A DNA stretch of 48,722 nucleotides from JBCCTX01 sp964468435. Its GTDB lineage: Bacteria > Bacteroidota > Bacteroidia > J057. The stretch lies in assembly GCA_964468435.1 (NCBI GenBank), contig CAYXVE010000041.1:1-48722 (forward strand), given 5' to 3'. Position 1 is the first letter of the stretch; every line of letters begins with the position of its first letter. The position numbers and the translations under genes are program-made. The notes beneath the pieces are model-generated. The model ran no database searches and had not been told where the DNA came from. It saw nothing but the letters and a program-made list of their open reading frames with translations. Below are positions 1 to 8,828 of this stretch, in pieces.

Positions 1-71
1 ATCTCAACAAGTTACCATTACGGATTCAAAACTAAGTGATCTTAATATCACTTTTACTAAAAATAAAGCAG

Positions 72-3000
72 ATGAAATTTTTTAGTTCATTTTTTTCGCA
101 GCATGTCCATACTACGCATTTATCTAGCTTATTGTTCGCAATAATACTCATTCAAGTTGTCAAAGTTTCTTCACAGAACGTCGAATGGCAAAATTCCGAG
201 ATGTTTGGGAAAAATAAGATAAGACCTCATGCTACCGCCCTTTCCTATCCCGATAAAAATGCTGCTATGGGGCTTGATCCCAGCGATTCACCTTATTGGA
301 GAAGCCTCAATGGTAGCTGGAAATTCCGATTTCACAGTAAACCTGCTGATGTAGATCCTGCTTTTTCCAGGAAAGATTACAGTGATGAAAACTGGGATGA
401 GATTCCCGTACCTTCTAACTGGCAGTTGGAAGGGTATGGTCAGCCGATTTACACCAATATCAGGATGCCTTTTGAAGTCGATCCTCCCTTTGTCCCTGAA
501 GATAATAATGAAACCGGACTCTATCGCAGAACTTTTACAGTACCTGATTCATGGTCAGAAAGACAGGTATTTTTACATTTTGGAGGTGTACAGTCTGCTT
601 TCTACCTCTGGGTGAATGGACAAGAGGTCGGATACAGCCAGGGGAGTATGACTCCGGCAGAGTTTGATATCACAGGCTATCTGGTTCAGGGCGAAAATCT
701 CGTGGCCGTACAAGTAATTAGATGGTCGGATGCTTCATATATTGAAGATCAGGACTTCTGGCGACTTAGCGGAATCTTCAGAGATGTATATTTGTATAGT
801 ACACCCCATGTACATATAAGTGATTTCTATGTTATTACAGACCTAAATCCTACATTTCAGCGGGGAGCACTCAGAGTTGATGTGGAAATCAATAATAGAT
901 CTACACGTAAGGCCAAAAAGTACCACGTACAATTGAAGCTAATAGATGCTAATGGTAATACGGTGGCTCAGGGAATCATACCATCTCCCCCCAAAATAGG
1001 CCCAAACACGCATGCGAATGTAGAATGGATCTCACCCATTACACAACCACGACTCTGGAGTAGTGAAGATCCCTACCTGTATACGCTGGTGGTATCGCTA
1101 CTGGACAAAAAATACGATTTGCTGGAATCTGTAAGTACACGTACAGGATTTAGAAAGGTAGAGATTAGTGAGGGACAATTACTGGTAAATGGTCAGGTGA
1201 TTATGGTCAAAGGAGTAAACCGACATGAAATTGACCCTGATCATGGTAGAGTGATTTCTGAAGAGCGCATGATTCAGGACATTAGACTCATGAAACAACA
1301 CAATATTAACTCAGTCCGCACCTCGCATTATCCCAATCATCCTCGCTGGTATGAGTTGTGTGATGAGTATGGGCTGTATGTGATGGATGAAGCCAACCTG
1401 GAAAGTCATGATTTGTGGGAGAGGGGCATACTTATAGGCGAGTTACCTGAGTGGAGGGAAGCTATGATCGACCGTGCTGTGTCGATGGTAGAAAGGGATA
1501 AAAATCATCCCAGCATTATCATGTGGTCTCTGGGAAATGAATGTGGCTGGGGCCCCAACTTTGAGGCTATGGAAGAAGCTATTGAGCAGATAGATGACAC
1601 CAGACCTATTCACTATGAGGGTAGGAATCCACCATATCATGGCACCCTTTCGCACCACGATATCATATCCAATATGTATATATCTCGGGAGGAGATGGTT
1701 CGATCTTCACAGGAAGATACAACACGGCCAGTCATTCTGAACGAATACGCGCATTCGATGGGAAATAGCACAGGTAATCTGCAGGAATACTGGGAAACCA
1801 TCTATGCGTACCCACGGCTCCAGGGTGGCTATATATGGGACTGGGTCAACCAGGGGTTAAGAAAAAAGACCCTTAAGGGGGAAGAATATTTCGCTTATGG
1901 AGGAGATTTTGGAGATGAGCCCAATGACGGGAATTTTTGTATGAATGGAATTGTCTTTTCCGATAGAACTCCTCAGCCAGCGATTCAGGAAGTAAAGAAG
2001 GTCTATCAGCCTGTAAGGTTTTATGGTAAGGATTCCCAGCTCAGAGAAATTGCGATAGAAAATCTTTATCACTTTAAAGGGTTAGGCTCCATGGAGCTTC
2101 GCTGGACCTTGCTCGCAGATGGCGAGGAAGTGACAGCAGGCACAGCTTCAATGCCCGATATTCCCCCTGGTACAGCTTATATCTGGGATAATCCTGTCAA
2201 GTTAAGTGCTGTGAGTGATGATACAGAGTATGTGTTGAACATTAGCTTGGTTCTTGCTGAGGATATGTCCTGGGCCCCGGCAGGCCACGAAGTGGCCTGG
2301 GAGCAGTTTGTGCTCAGATCCCCTGCATTGGAAGCGCCTGAGTTCATGCTCCTGGATACACTGATTGCTTCAACTCATGATAGCCAATTTGTGGTCAAAG
2401 GGGTAGATTTTGAGTTGACAGTTGATACCGTACAAGGATTGATAACCCAATGGCTTTACGAAGGTGGGCCTGTAATTGAACGTGGACTATATCCCAATAT
2501 ATGGAGAGCTCCGATCGATAATGATGAAGGAGGGGATGAGCGCAGTTTTGCTTCACGCTGGAAAGCCTATGGATTGGATGACCTAAAACGGGTTGTGGAA
2601 GATGTGGAAATAATCAGAGATTCTTCTTCCATGTTTTTCACTATAGCAATACAAGGAAAGCTACAAACAGACCAAGGGAATATTGATTTCGTGACAACTT
2701 ATCAGATACATGGTACAGGAGACATCCATGTAACCGAAGAATTGGCTATCCCTGAAGATTGCCCTCCCTTACCCAAAGTAGGTACCTACTGGAAAATACC
2801 TAAAAGTATGAATCAGTTTCAGTGGTATGGTCGCGGTCCACATGAGTCTTATTGGGACAGAAAGACAGGTGCTCGTGTAGGTATCTACCAGGGAACCGTT
2901 TCAGAGCAGTACATTCCCTACAGTAGACCTCAGGAAAATGGCAATAAATCAGATGTTCGCTGGGCTACACTTACCGATGAAGATGGAAAGGGAATCATGG

Positions 3001-3266
3001 TCTTTGCTGTAGAAGCACTGCTAAATGTGAATGTTCACGAATATACACTGGAAAACCTCACCCAAGCTATGCATCCCTTTGAATTGAAACCAGTGGATTT
3101 CATCACACTCCATGTGGATCTGCAACAGATGGGACTGGGAGGGGATGATAGTTGGAATCCCAGAACACATCCGGAATATTTGTTGACAGACAAGATATAT
3201 AAGTACAGCTATAGCATACGCCCAGTGGATCTGGCCAAGGAGTCCGCCACGGAATGGATCAGATAA
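72..3266 (+). CDS. lacZ: Secreted beta-galactosidase, glycoside hydrolase family 2 (LacZ type)
   Basis: Hydrolyses terminal beta-galactosides, probably in the periplasm. At 1064 residues the protein has the five-domain LacZ length. The sugar-binding jelly roll comes first (WRSLNGSWKFRF near residue 75), then Ig-like domains, the TIM barrel and the C-terminal beta-galactosidase small-chain domain. The acid/base Glu490 sits in MWSLGNECGWG and the nucleophile Glu558 in VILNEYAHSMGN. I chose the ATG at 72 over the in-frame start at 36 because it opens directly into a basic residue and hydrophobic segment ending SSQ, a typical Bacteroidota signal peptide. Galactokinase follows 42 bases downstream on the same strand, so released galactose can be phosphorylated by the next gene product. 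GH2 enzymes of this family also act on other beta-galactosides in plant or algal polymers; the natural substrate cannot be read from the sequence. Confidence 0.93.
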   Translation: MKFFSSFFSQHVHTTHLSSLLFAIILIQVVKVSSQNVEWQNSEMFGKNKIRPHATALSYPDKNAAMGLDPSDSPYWRSLNGSWKFRFHSKPADVDPAFSRKDYSDENWDEIPVPSNWQLEGYGQPIYTNIRMPFEVDPPFVPEDNNETGLYRRTFTVPDSWSERQVFLHFGGVQSAFYLWVNGQEVGYSQGSMTPAEFDITGYLVQGENLVAVQVIRWSDASYIEDQDFWRLSGIFRDVYLYSTPHVHISDFYVITDLNPTFQRGALRVDVEINNRSTRKAKKYHVQLKLIDANGNTVAQGIIPSPPKIGPNTHANVEWISPITQPRLWSSEDPYLYTLVVSLLDKKYDLLESVSTRTGFRKVEISEGQLLVNGQVIMVKGVNRHEIDPDHGRVISEERMIQDIRLMKQHNINSVRTSHYPNHPRWYELCDEYGLYVMDEANLESHDLWERGILIGELPEWREAMIDRAVSMVERDKNHPSIIMWSLGNECGWGPNFEAMEEAIEQIDDTRPIHYEGRNPPYHGTLSHHDIISNMYISREEMVRSSQEDTTRPVILNEYAHSMGNSTGNLQEYWETIYAYPRLQGGYIWDWVNQGLRKKTLKGEEYFAYGGDFGDEPNDGNFCMNGIVFSDRTPQPAIQEVKKVYQPVRFYGKDSQLREIAIENLYHFKGLGSMELRWTLLADGEEVTAGTASMPDIPPGTAYIWDNPVKLSAVSDDTEYVLNISLVLAEDMSWAPAGHEVAWEQFVLRSPALEAPEFMLLDTLIASTHDSQFVVKGVDFELTVDTVQGLITQWLYEGGPVIERGLYPNIWRAPIDNDEGGDERSFASRWKAYGLDDLKRVVEDVEIIRDSSSMFFTIAIQGKLQTDQGNIDFVTTYQIHGTGDIHVTEELAIPEDCPPLPKVGTYWKIPKSMNQFQWYGRGPHESYWDRKTGARVGIYQGTVSEQYIPYSRPQENGNKSDVRWATLTDEDGKGIMVFAVEALLNVNVHEYTLENLTQAMHPFELKPVDFITLHVDLQQMGLGGDDSWNPRTHPEYLLTDKIYKYSYSIRPVDLAKESATEWIR

Positions 3267-3308
3267 CTGTATTTATAACAATTATGAGTTTAAGCGGTCA
3301 TTTAATCA

Positions 3309-4475
3309 ATGAACAATCCCATTTCTGACCTGCAACAGCTCTTTATCAGCAAGTATGGAGATCATTCCCAACCTATTGCTGTCCGTGCACCGGGTCGTAT
3401 CAACCTGATCGGTGAGCATACCGATTACAATCAGGGCTATGTTCTGCCAGGAGCTATCGACAAGGGTATTACCTTTTGGGTAAGCCCTTCGAAAGACAAG
3501 CAGGTGAGTATTTATGCCGCAGATTTTGATGAACAGATATCCTGGAAAGTGGGGGAGGAGCCTCAGAGTCATTCAAACTGGATTCGATATGTGTTTGGCG
3601 TGATTGAAGTATTTCGGGAAAAGGGATATCCAGTTTGTGGATTTAACTGCGTATTTGGCGGTGATATCCCGATAGGTTCGGGGCTATCCTCATCAGCAGC
3701 CTTGGAGTGTGGTACCGGCTACTGTCTTAAGGTCCTTAATGCACTAAGTATCACGCCGTGGGAACTGGCTTTGTACTGCCAGGAAGCTGAACACAGATAC
3801 GTAGGGGTCATGTGTGGGATCATGGACCAGTTTTCCAGTGTACATGGAAAAACGGGTCATGTCATGCGCCTGGATTGCAAAAGTCTGGAATTTGAATACA
3901 TCCCCATGATGTTGAATAACTATAGTATGATACTCTGCAATACACGCGTAAGTCATTCTCTGGCAGATTCGGGGTATAATACCCGCAGGCAGCAATGTGA
4001 AGAGGGTATACGTATATTGCAATTCCTAGGTGAGCCTGTATCCTCTCTTAGGGATGTAAATCGCGAAATGTTGGAGCAACATCAGGATCACCTGGACGAA
4101 GTAGTCTACAAAAGATGCTATTTCATCGTTCATGAAAATCAGCGGGTGCTGGAAGCATGCCATGCACTTGTTGAAGGAGATTTCAATTACCTGGGTAAGC
4201 TTATTTATGCCTCTCATTACGGACTTCAACATGAGTATGAGGTAAGTTGTCCTGAACTGGACTTTCTGGTGGATCTCACCAGAGAAAATAATGCAGTATT
4301 GGGAGCCAGAATGGTTGGAGGAGGATTTGGAGGCTGTACATTAAACCTGGTACGTACAGATCTTCGGAAGCCTTTCATAGATCACATGAAACAAGCTTAT
4401 TGGGATGTGTATAAAATTGAGCTTCCCGTTTATCTTGTCAATTTGGGAGAAGGAGCGGGTTTGGTAAATGTGTAA
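3309..4475 (+). CDS. galK: Galactokinase
   Basis: Phosphorylates galactose to galactose 1-phosphate with ATP, the first step of the Leloir pathway. The protein is a 388-residue GHMP-family kinase of usual length. The galactokinase signature GRINLIGEHTDY is at residues 29-40, the ATP-binding motif PIGSGLSSSA at 121-130, the segment with the presumed catalytic Asp (CGIMDQFSS) near 170, and the C-terminal GHMP motif GARMVGGGFGGC near 335. It starts 42 bases after the beta-galactosidase and precedes mnmH by 45 bases. The pairing with lacZ suggests a lactose/galactoside-use unit; no epimerase, uridylyltransferase or sugar transporter is visible here, so the rest of the pathway must be encoded elsewhere. 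Confidence 0.95.
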   Translation: MNNPISDLQQLFISKYGDHSQPIAVRAPGRINLIGEHTDYNQGYVLPGAIDKGITFWVSPSKDKQVSIYAADFDEQISWKVGEEPQSHSNWIRYVFGVIEVFREKGYPVCGFNCVFGGDIPIGSGLSSSAALECGTGYCLKVLNALSITPWELALYCQEAEHRYVGVMCGIMDQFSSVHGKTGHVMRLDCKSLEFEYIPMMLNNYSMILCNTRVSHSLADSGYNTRRQQCEEGIRILQFLGEPVSSLRDVNREMLEQHQDHLDEVVYKRCYFIVHENQRVLEACHALVEGDFNYLGKLIYASHYGLQHEYEVSCPELDFLVDLTRENNAVLGARMVGGGFGGCTLNLVRTDLRKPFIDHMKQAYWDVYKIELPVYLVNLGEGAGLVNV

Positions 4476-4520
4476 AATGATAACTGGATGTATAAATGTT
4501 AAGAGGAGAGGAGGTCTGAA

Positions 4521-5546
4521 ATGAAATATTTGTTAGTACATGAATTTTTGAATCTGTCAGACAATGATCCTGTAGTAGATGTCCGGTCGCCATCTGAGTA
4601 TCATGCTGGTCATATTCCTGGTTCTGTCAATATCCCGTTATTGAATGATGAAGAACGGTCTATTATAGGTACTTTGTATAAAGAAAAGGGCCGTCAGGCT
4701 GCGATTGATAAAGGGTTGGAAATTGTGGGCCCCAAAATGAGTAACCTGGCAGCACAAGCCAGAGATGTTGCGGTAGATGGAAGTGCATTGGTTTACTGTT
4801 GGCGTGGTGGGATGAGAAGTGAAAAAATGGCCTGGCTATTTGAACTGGCAGGACTTTCCTGTAAATTATTGCAAGGTGGCTATAAAGCCTATCGCGCTCA
4901 GCTTCTAGATGATTTTTTACAAATTGAACATCTCATAGTACTAGAGGGACTGACAGGTAGTGGAAAAACAGATATTCTTCAGCGTATGCGAGAAATGGGA
5001 GAGCAGGTAGTAGACCTGGAATGTCTGGCAAATCATAGAGGTTCCGCCTTTGGGAGTATCGGATTGGGGGAACAGCCCACCACACTTCAATTTCAGAATG
5101 AGGTGCACCGTGCTTTCAGGTCACTGGATTCCAGTAAACGGATATGGGTCGAGGGTGAAAGTATCAATATAGGTAAAGTCAATATACCTGAGACCTTATG
5201 GGAAAAAATGAAATTAGCACAGGTGGTAGAAATCTGTGTACATAAATCAGCACGGGTAAAAAGGTTGGTGGAAGAATATGGAAATGAAGATCGTTCTAAA
5301 CTTGTAACAGCAATTGGTCGTATAGGTAAAAGATTAGGTGGATCCCGCCAGAAAGAAGTGTTAAAAGAACTTGAACAGAACAATTTATACCAGGTGGCTG
5401 ATTTGCTTTTGGAATATTATGATAAAAGTTACACAAAAAGCCATAACCGGTATTTACAGCCCCCTTCAGCTACTGTTATTACAGATACTGGAGATCCAGA
5501 CATCAACGCCAGAAAGATATTGGATGCTGTAGGGAAATATAACTGA
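4521..5546 (+). CDS. mnmH: tRNA 2-selenouridine synthase (rhodanese plus P-loop domain)
   Basis: Replaces the sulfur of 2-thiouridine at the tRNA wobble position with selenium, through a geranylated intermediate, using selenophosphate. The N-terminal rhodanese domain (about residues 5-125) has its active cysteine at Cys93 in VYCWRGGMRS, the family-specific CWRGG form. A P-loop GLTGSGKT follows at 143-150. At 341 residues the length is normal. The start is backed by an unusually strong purine-rich Shine-Dalgarno stretch at 4501-4515, rare for this phylum. selD begins 5 bases after the stop, so the enzyme and its selenium donor synthase are co-transcribed. The family name is also selU or ybbB. 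Confidence 0.94.
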   Translation: MKYLLVHEFLNLSDNDPVVDVRSPSEYHAGHIPGSVNIPLLNDEERSIIGTLYKEKGRQAAIDKGLEIVGPKMSNLAAQARDVAVDGSALVYCWRGGMRSEKMAWLFELAGLSCKLLQGGYKAYRAQLLDDFLQIEHLIVLEGLTGSGKTDILQRMREMGEQVVDLECLANHRGSAFGSIGLGEQPTTLQFQNEVHRAFRSLDSSKRIWVEGESINIGKVNIPETLWEKMKLAQVVEICVHKSARVKRLVEEYGNEDRSKLVTAIGRIGKRLGGSRQKEVLKELEQNNLYQVADLLLEYYDKSYTKSHNRYLQPPSATVITDTGDPDINARKILDAVGKYN

Positions 5547-5551
5547 GATGT

Positions 5552-6589
5552 ATGGATACAAAGAATCAGATCAAATTGACTGCTTACTCACACGGAGCTG
5601 GATGTGGATGTAAAATATCCCCTAAAGTGTTGGATACAATCCTGGAGAGTAGTCAGCAACTACTACACGATCCCTGTTTGCTGATAGGGAATGATACCAG
5701 AGACGACGCAGCTGTTTACAGGCTGGATGAAAAGACGGCTATTATCAGTACGACTGATTTTTTTATGCCTATTGTCGATGATCCCTATGATTTTGGGGGG
5801 ATAGCTGCCACTAATGCGATAAGTGATGTGTATGCAATGGGAGGAACACCTATCATGGCTATTGCAATTCTGGGGTGGCCTGTAGACAAACTTCCTGCGC
5901 AGATAGCACGTGAAGTACTAGAAGGGGCCAGAGCTGCCTGTCGCAATGCAGGAATTGTTATAGCAGGCGGTCATAGCATAGATGCTCCAGAACCTATCTT
6001 TGGACTGGCGGTTACCGGGCGAGTAGCTCATCAGAATATCCGCTCAAATTCTCAGGCTCAACCCGGATGTGAACTGTATCTTACCAAACCCCTGGGTATC
6101 GGTATCATGACCACTGCGCAGAAGAAGGGGGTGCTGAAAGATGAAGATTTCCAGAAAGTACGCGATTTGATGCTTCAGCTCAATCAAATTGGAGAGACCT
6201 TAGGAGAGATTGATGCAGTAAAAAGTATGACTGATGTGACAGGTTTTGGTTTGTTGGGGCATTTAGTAGAAATGTGTCAGGGAAGCGATGTATCAGCAGA
6301 GATTAATGCTTCAAAAATTCCCATGATTGAGGGATTAGCACATTATATAGAACAACAGACCATTCCCGGAGGTACCAGAAGAAATTTTGAAAGCTATGGT
6401 CATCTGGTGAGCCCCATGACAACGGATCAGAAAGCAGTCTTGTGTGATCCACAAACAAGTGGCGGATTATTGGTAGCAGTTGATCCTACTGATAAAAGCC
6501 TATTTACAGAAGCAATAGAAAGACATCAAATGCAACTGGAGCCTTTTGGACGCATCGTAGAAAAGCGAGAGAAAGTGGTAGAGCTATGA
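5552..6589 (+). CDS. selD: Selenide, water dikinase (selenophosphate synthetase)
   Basis: Makes selenophosphate from selenide and ATP. The N-terminal loop AYSHGAGCGCKIS carries Cys18, Cys20 and Lys21, matching the catalytic Cys17/Lys20 region of the E. coli enzyme; the catalytic position is cysteine here and not selenocysteine. The AIR-synthase-like fold continues with ISTTDFFMPIVDDPYDFG, GGHSIDAPEPIFGLAVTG and DVTGFGLLGHL. At 345 residues it is full length. It lies 5 bases downstream of mnmH, which is the only selenium-using gene visible. No selA, selB or tRNA-Sec gene was noticed in the window, so here selenophosphate is most simply read as the donor for tRNA modification. Its 3' end is convergent with the EcsC-family gene, separated by 8 bases. 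Confidence 0.96.
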   Translation: MDTKNQIKLTAYSHGAGCGCKISPKVLDTILESSQQLLHDPCLLIGNDTRDDAAVYRLDEKTAIISTTDFFMPIVDDPYDFGGIAATNAISDVYAMGGTPIMAIAILGWPVDKLPAQIAREVLEGARAACRNAGIVIAGGHSIDAPEPIFGLAVTGRVAHQNIRSNSQAQPGCELYLTKPLGIGIMTTAQKKGVLKDEDFQKVRDLMLQLNQIGETLGEIDAVKSMTDVTGFGLLGHLVEMCQGSDVSAEINASKIPMIEGLAHYIEQQTIPGGTRRNFESYGHLVSPMTTDQKAVLCDPQTSGGLLVAVDPTDKSLFTEAIERHQMQLEPFGRIVEKREKVVEL

Positions 6590-6597
6590 GTTACGAT

Positions 6598-7494
6598 CTA
6601 ATCTATTTCAATTTTGATTGAGCGCTTTCTACCTTTTTTATCCAAGAGAAAGCGTTCGCGATACAGCATAAAAGCCGCCTCACCCACATCCCGGAGATAT
6701 ACATAGTTAAATCCTGCATTGAAGATTGCGCCGAGTCCTGGTACCAGAGCTGCCGCTTTTTTGGAGAGCGTCTGCTCTACGATTTCTCTGACAATACGTT
6801 GAGATATGATACGAGTAGTATTTTTACCCATTTGTTTGGTCGTAAAATCACTTCCTACACCTACCACGTGCTCCTCAGCAAATCGACGTCCTTCAAAATC
6901 CTTGAGTTCTCCCAATGCACGTTGTTTTTGAACTTTGTCTGAAGCAGTAGCAATCTTAAATACCCGCATCATGTATTCCAGTTCATAGGCTTTTTCTGCT
7001 TCTGTATTTTGTTCATTCTGTACATCATAACCATAACACAGCGCAATTTGATAAATAGATCTCAGGGAAAGGATAAACAGCGTAGGCAGGTCTGCTACCA
7101 ATCCTGCCCATCCCACAAGTCCTGTTCCCGCACCGCTGACTGTTCCCACACGGGTATTTTTATGAATAAATGCTTTCGACACGTGATCGAGGTCATGTAT
7201 GGTGGCATTGCGAAGTTCAACAATGGTCTTGGAATCAATTTCGAATTCCTTGGTGGCTTTAAGGACTTCTTCTTTATTGACGGTCCATTTAGAAAAATCA
7301 TGTATTTTTTCGGCGATGCGATCTGTAACTTCTGCTACGCTGTTACGGATATTGGCTGGAATCAGCCGATCAGTCAGCCAGTTGATGGGTTTGCTGACAA
7401 ATTCTGTTGCACGATTGAGAAAACTAGGTGTCTCTGCCTTCCACCCTGCTATGTCATCCAGGATTTTAAGTTCAGAATCATTTAAACGGGCCAT
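6598..7494 (-). CDS. EcsC family protein
   Basis: A 298-residue member of the EcsC family, named after the third gene of the Bacillus ecs ABC-transporter operon; the biochemical role is not established. The central part, with STVELRN-type helices followed by a glycine- and alanine-rich segment (VSGAGTGLVGWAGLVADLPT), is the family core and has one or two hydrophobic stretches that could associate with membrane. The C-terminal third includes another hydrophobic hairpin (AAALVPGLGAIFNAGFNYVYL) that is typical of the family. There is no ABC transporter next to it. It is transcribed alone from the minus strand, converging on selD, with a 189-base AT-rich gap before the next gene. Start ATG at 7494. 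Confidence 0.8.
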   Translation of the reverse strand: MARLNDSELKILDDIAGWKAETPSFLNRATEFVSKPINWLTDRLIPANIRNSVAEVTDRIAEKIHDFSKWTVNKEEVLKATKEFEIDSKTIVELRNATIHDLDHVSKAFIHKNTRVGTVSGAGTGLVGWAGLVADLPTLFILSLRSIYQIALCYGYDVQNEQNTEAEKAYELEYMMRVFKIATASDKVQKQRALGELKDFEGRRFAEEHVVGVGSDFTTKQMGKNTTRIISQRIVREIVEQTLSKKAAALVPGLGAIFNAGFNYVYLRDVGEAAFMLYRERFLLDKKGRKRSIKIEID

Positions 7495-7683
7495 GTAATT
7501 AACAATTGAAAACTAACAATGAAGGAATATGATTATTATACTCTCATTTTAACAGAAAGATACCTAAAAATACACTTATTTCAGGCACATAAAAGTCATT
7601 TGGAGGGGATTACATGCATTTTAACATTATTTTACTGGTATTCTCTAATAAAGTTTAATTTAGCTCATATAAATTGATAAGCT

Positions 7684-8823
7684 ATGAAGTTTGGAACACA
7701 GGCCGTACATGCCGGCGTAGAACCCGATCCCACAACCGGGGCAATCATGACACCGATATATCAGACCAGTACCTATGTACAGGCTGCACCCGGAGATCAC
7801 AAGGGCTATGAATATGCCCGTACCCAAAATCCTACCCGCACGGCGCTAGAAAAGGCACTAGCCGTTCTGGAGAATGGCTCCTACAGCATTGCATTCGGAT
7901 CAGGCATGGCTGCGGTGGATGCTGTCATCAAACTGCTAAGGCCTGGTGATGAGGTGATCTCGACCAATGATCTCTACGGAGGTACCTACAGAATATTTAC
8001 CAAGGTATTTGCTCAGTTCGGGATCAAATTTCACTTTATCAACATGAGCGATCCAGAAGCTGTCAAAAGTTATATCAACGAGCAAACCCGGATGATATGG
8101 ATAGAGACTCCTACCAATCCACTTATGAATATTATTGATATTGAGGCAATTACTGAGCTTGTCAAAGATAGCCATATCTACAGAGTCGTAGATAATACTT
8201 TTTCTTCTCCATACCTTCAGCAGCCGCTGAATCTCGGCGCTGACATGGTTGTGCATTCCATTACGAAATATCTGGGAGGACATTCGGATGTAGTTTCCGG
8301 AGCGGTGGTCGTTCGCGATCCCGGACTTCATCAGCAGTTGCGATTCCTGCAAAATTCCTGTGGAGCAGTTCCCGGCCCCAATGATTGCTTTCTTACGCTA
8401 CGTGGCATCAAGACTTTGCACCTACGCATGCGACAGCACTGTGAAAATGGAAGACTGATCGCAAAGTTTCTCAGTGAACATTCCAAAGTAGGCAAAGTAT
8501 ATTATCCTGGACTTCCTGATCATCCCAATCACGATGTAGCAGCCCGGCAGATGAGAGATTTTGGTGGTATGCTATCATTCACCTTGGCAGATGATCGCAT
8601 GGAAAATGCACTGCGGGTGCTTAGTGGTACCAAACTGTTTTCTCTGGCAGAAAGTCTGGGTGGTGTAGAATCCCTCATTGGTCATCCCGCTTCGATGACC
8701 CATGCTTCTATTCCAAAGGAAGAGCGCGAAAAATCTGGATTGAGCGATACACTCATTAGGCTATCGGTCGGGATCGAAGATGCAGAAGATCTGATGGAAG
8801 ACCTGGATCAGGCTTTATCTTAA
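7684..8823 (+). CDS. Trans-sulfuration PLP enzyme (cystathionine gamma-synthase/gamma-lyase type)
   Basis: A Cys/Met metabolism PLP-dependent enzyme of 379 residues. Features seen are the N-terminal TQAVHAG and PIYQTSTY motifs, the EYARTQNPTR substrate/cofactor loop (43-52), FGSGMAA (71-77), the Asp170 that pairs with the pyridine nitrogen (RVVDNTFSSP) and the Schiff-base Lys195 in HSITKYLGGHSD. The family contains cystathionine gamma-synthase, gamma-lyase, beta-lyase and O-acetylhomoserine sulfhydrylase; the close match to the short 380-residue metB/cystathionine gamma-lyase branch argues for one of the first two, but sequence reading cannot settle which. It stands alone, with converging AddB-like gene 5 bases downstream. 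Confidence 0.88.
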   Translation: MKFGTQAVHAGVEPDPTTGAIMTPIYQTSTYVQAAPGDHKGYEYARTQNPTRTALEKALAVLENGSYSIAFGSGMAAVDAVIKLLRPGDEVISTNDLYGGTYRIFTKVFAQFGIKFHFINMSDPEAVKSYINEQTRMIWIETPTNPLMNIIDIEAITELVKDSHIYRVVDNTFSSPYLQQPLNLGADMVVHSITKYLGGHSDVVSGAVVVRDPGLHQQLRFLQNSCGAVPGPNDCFLTLRGIKTLHLRMRQHCENGRLIAKFLSEHSKVGKVYYPGLPDHPNHDVAARQMRDFGGMLSFTLADDRMENALRVLSGTKLFSLAESLGGVESLIGHPASMTHASIPKEEREKSGLSDTLIRLSVGIEDAEDLMEDLDQALS

Positions 8824-8828
8824 GGCAA

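Noticed and set aside
5552..5620. Selenocysteine in SelD
   Set aside because: The catalytic position is encoded by a cysteine codon (Cys18), and no in-frame TGA occurs.
7009..7485. 158-codon open frame on the plus strand over the EcsC gene
   Set aside because: It lies wholly inside a well-supported minus-strand gene and has no family features; an antisense shadow.
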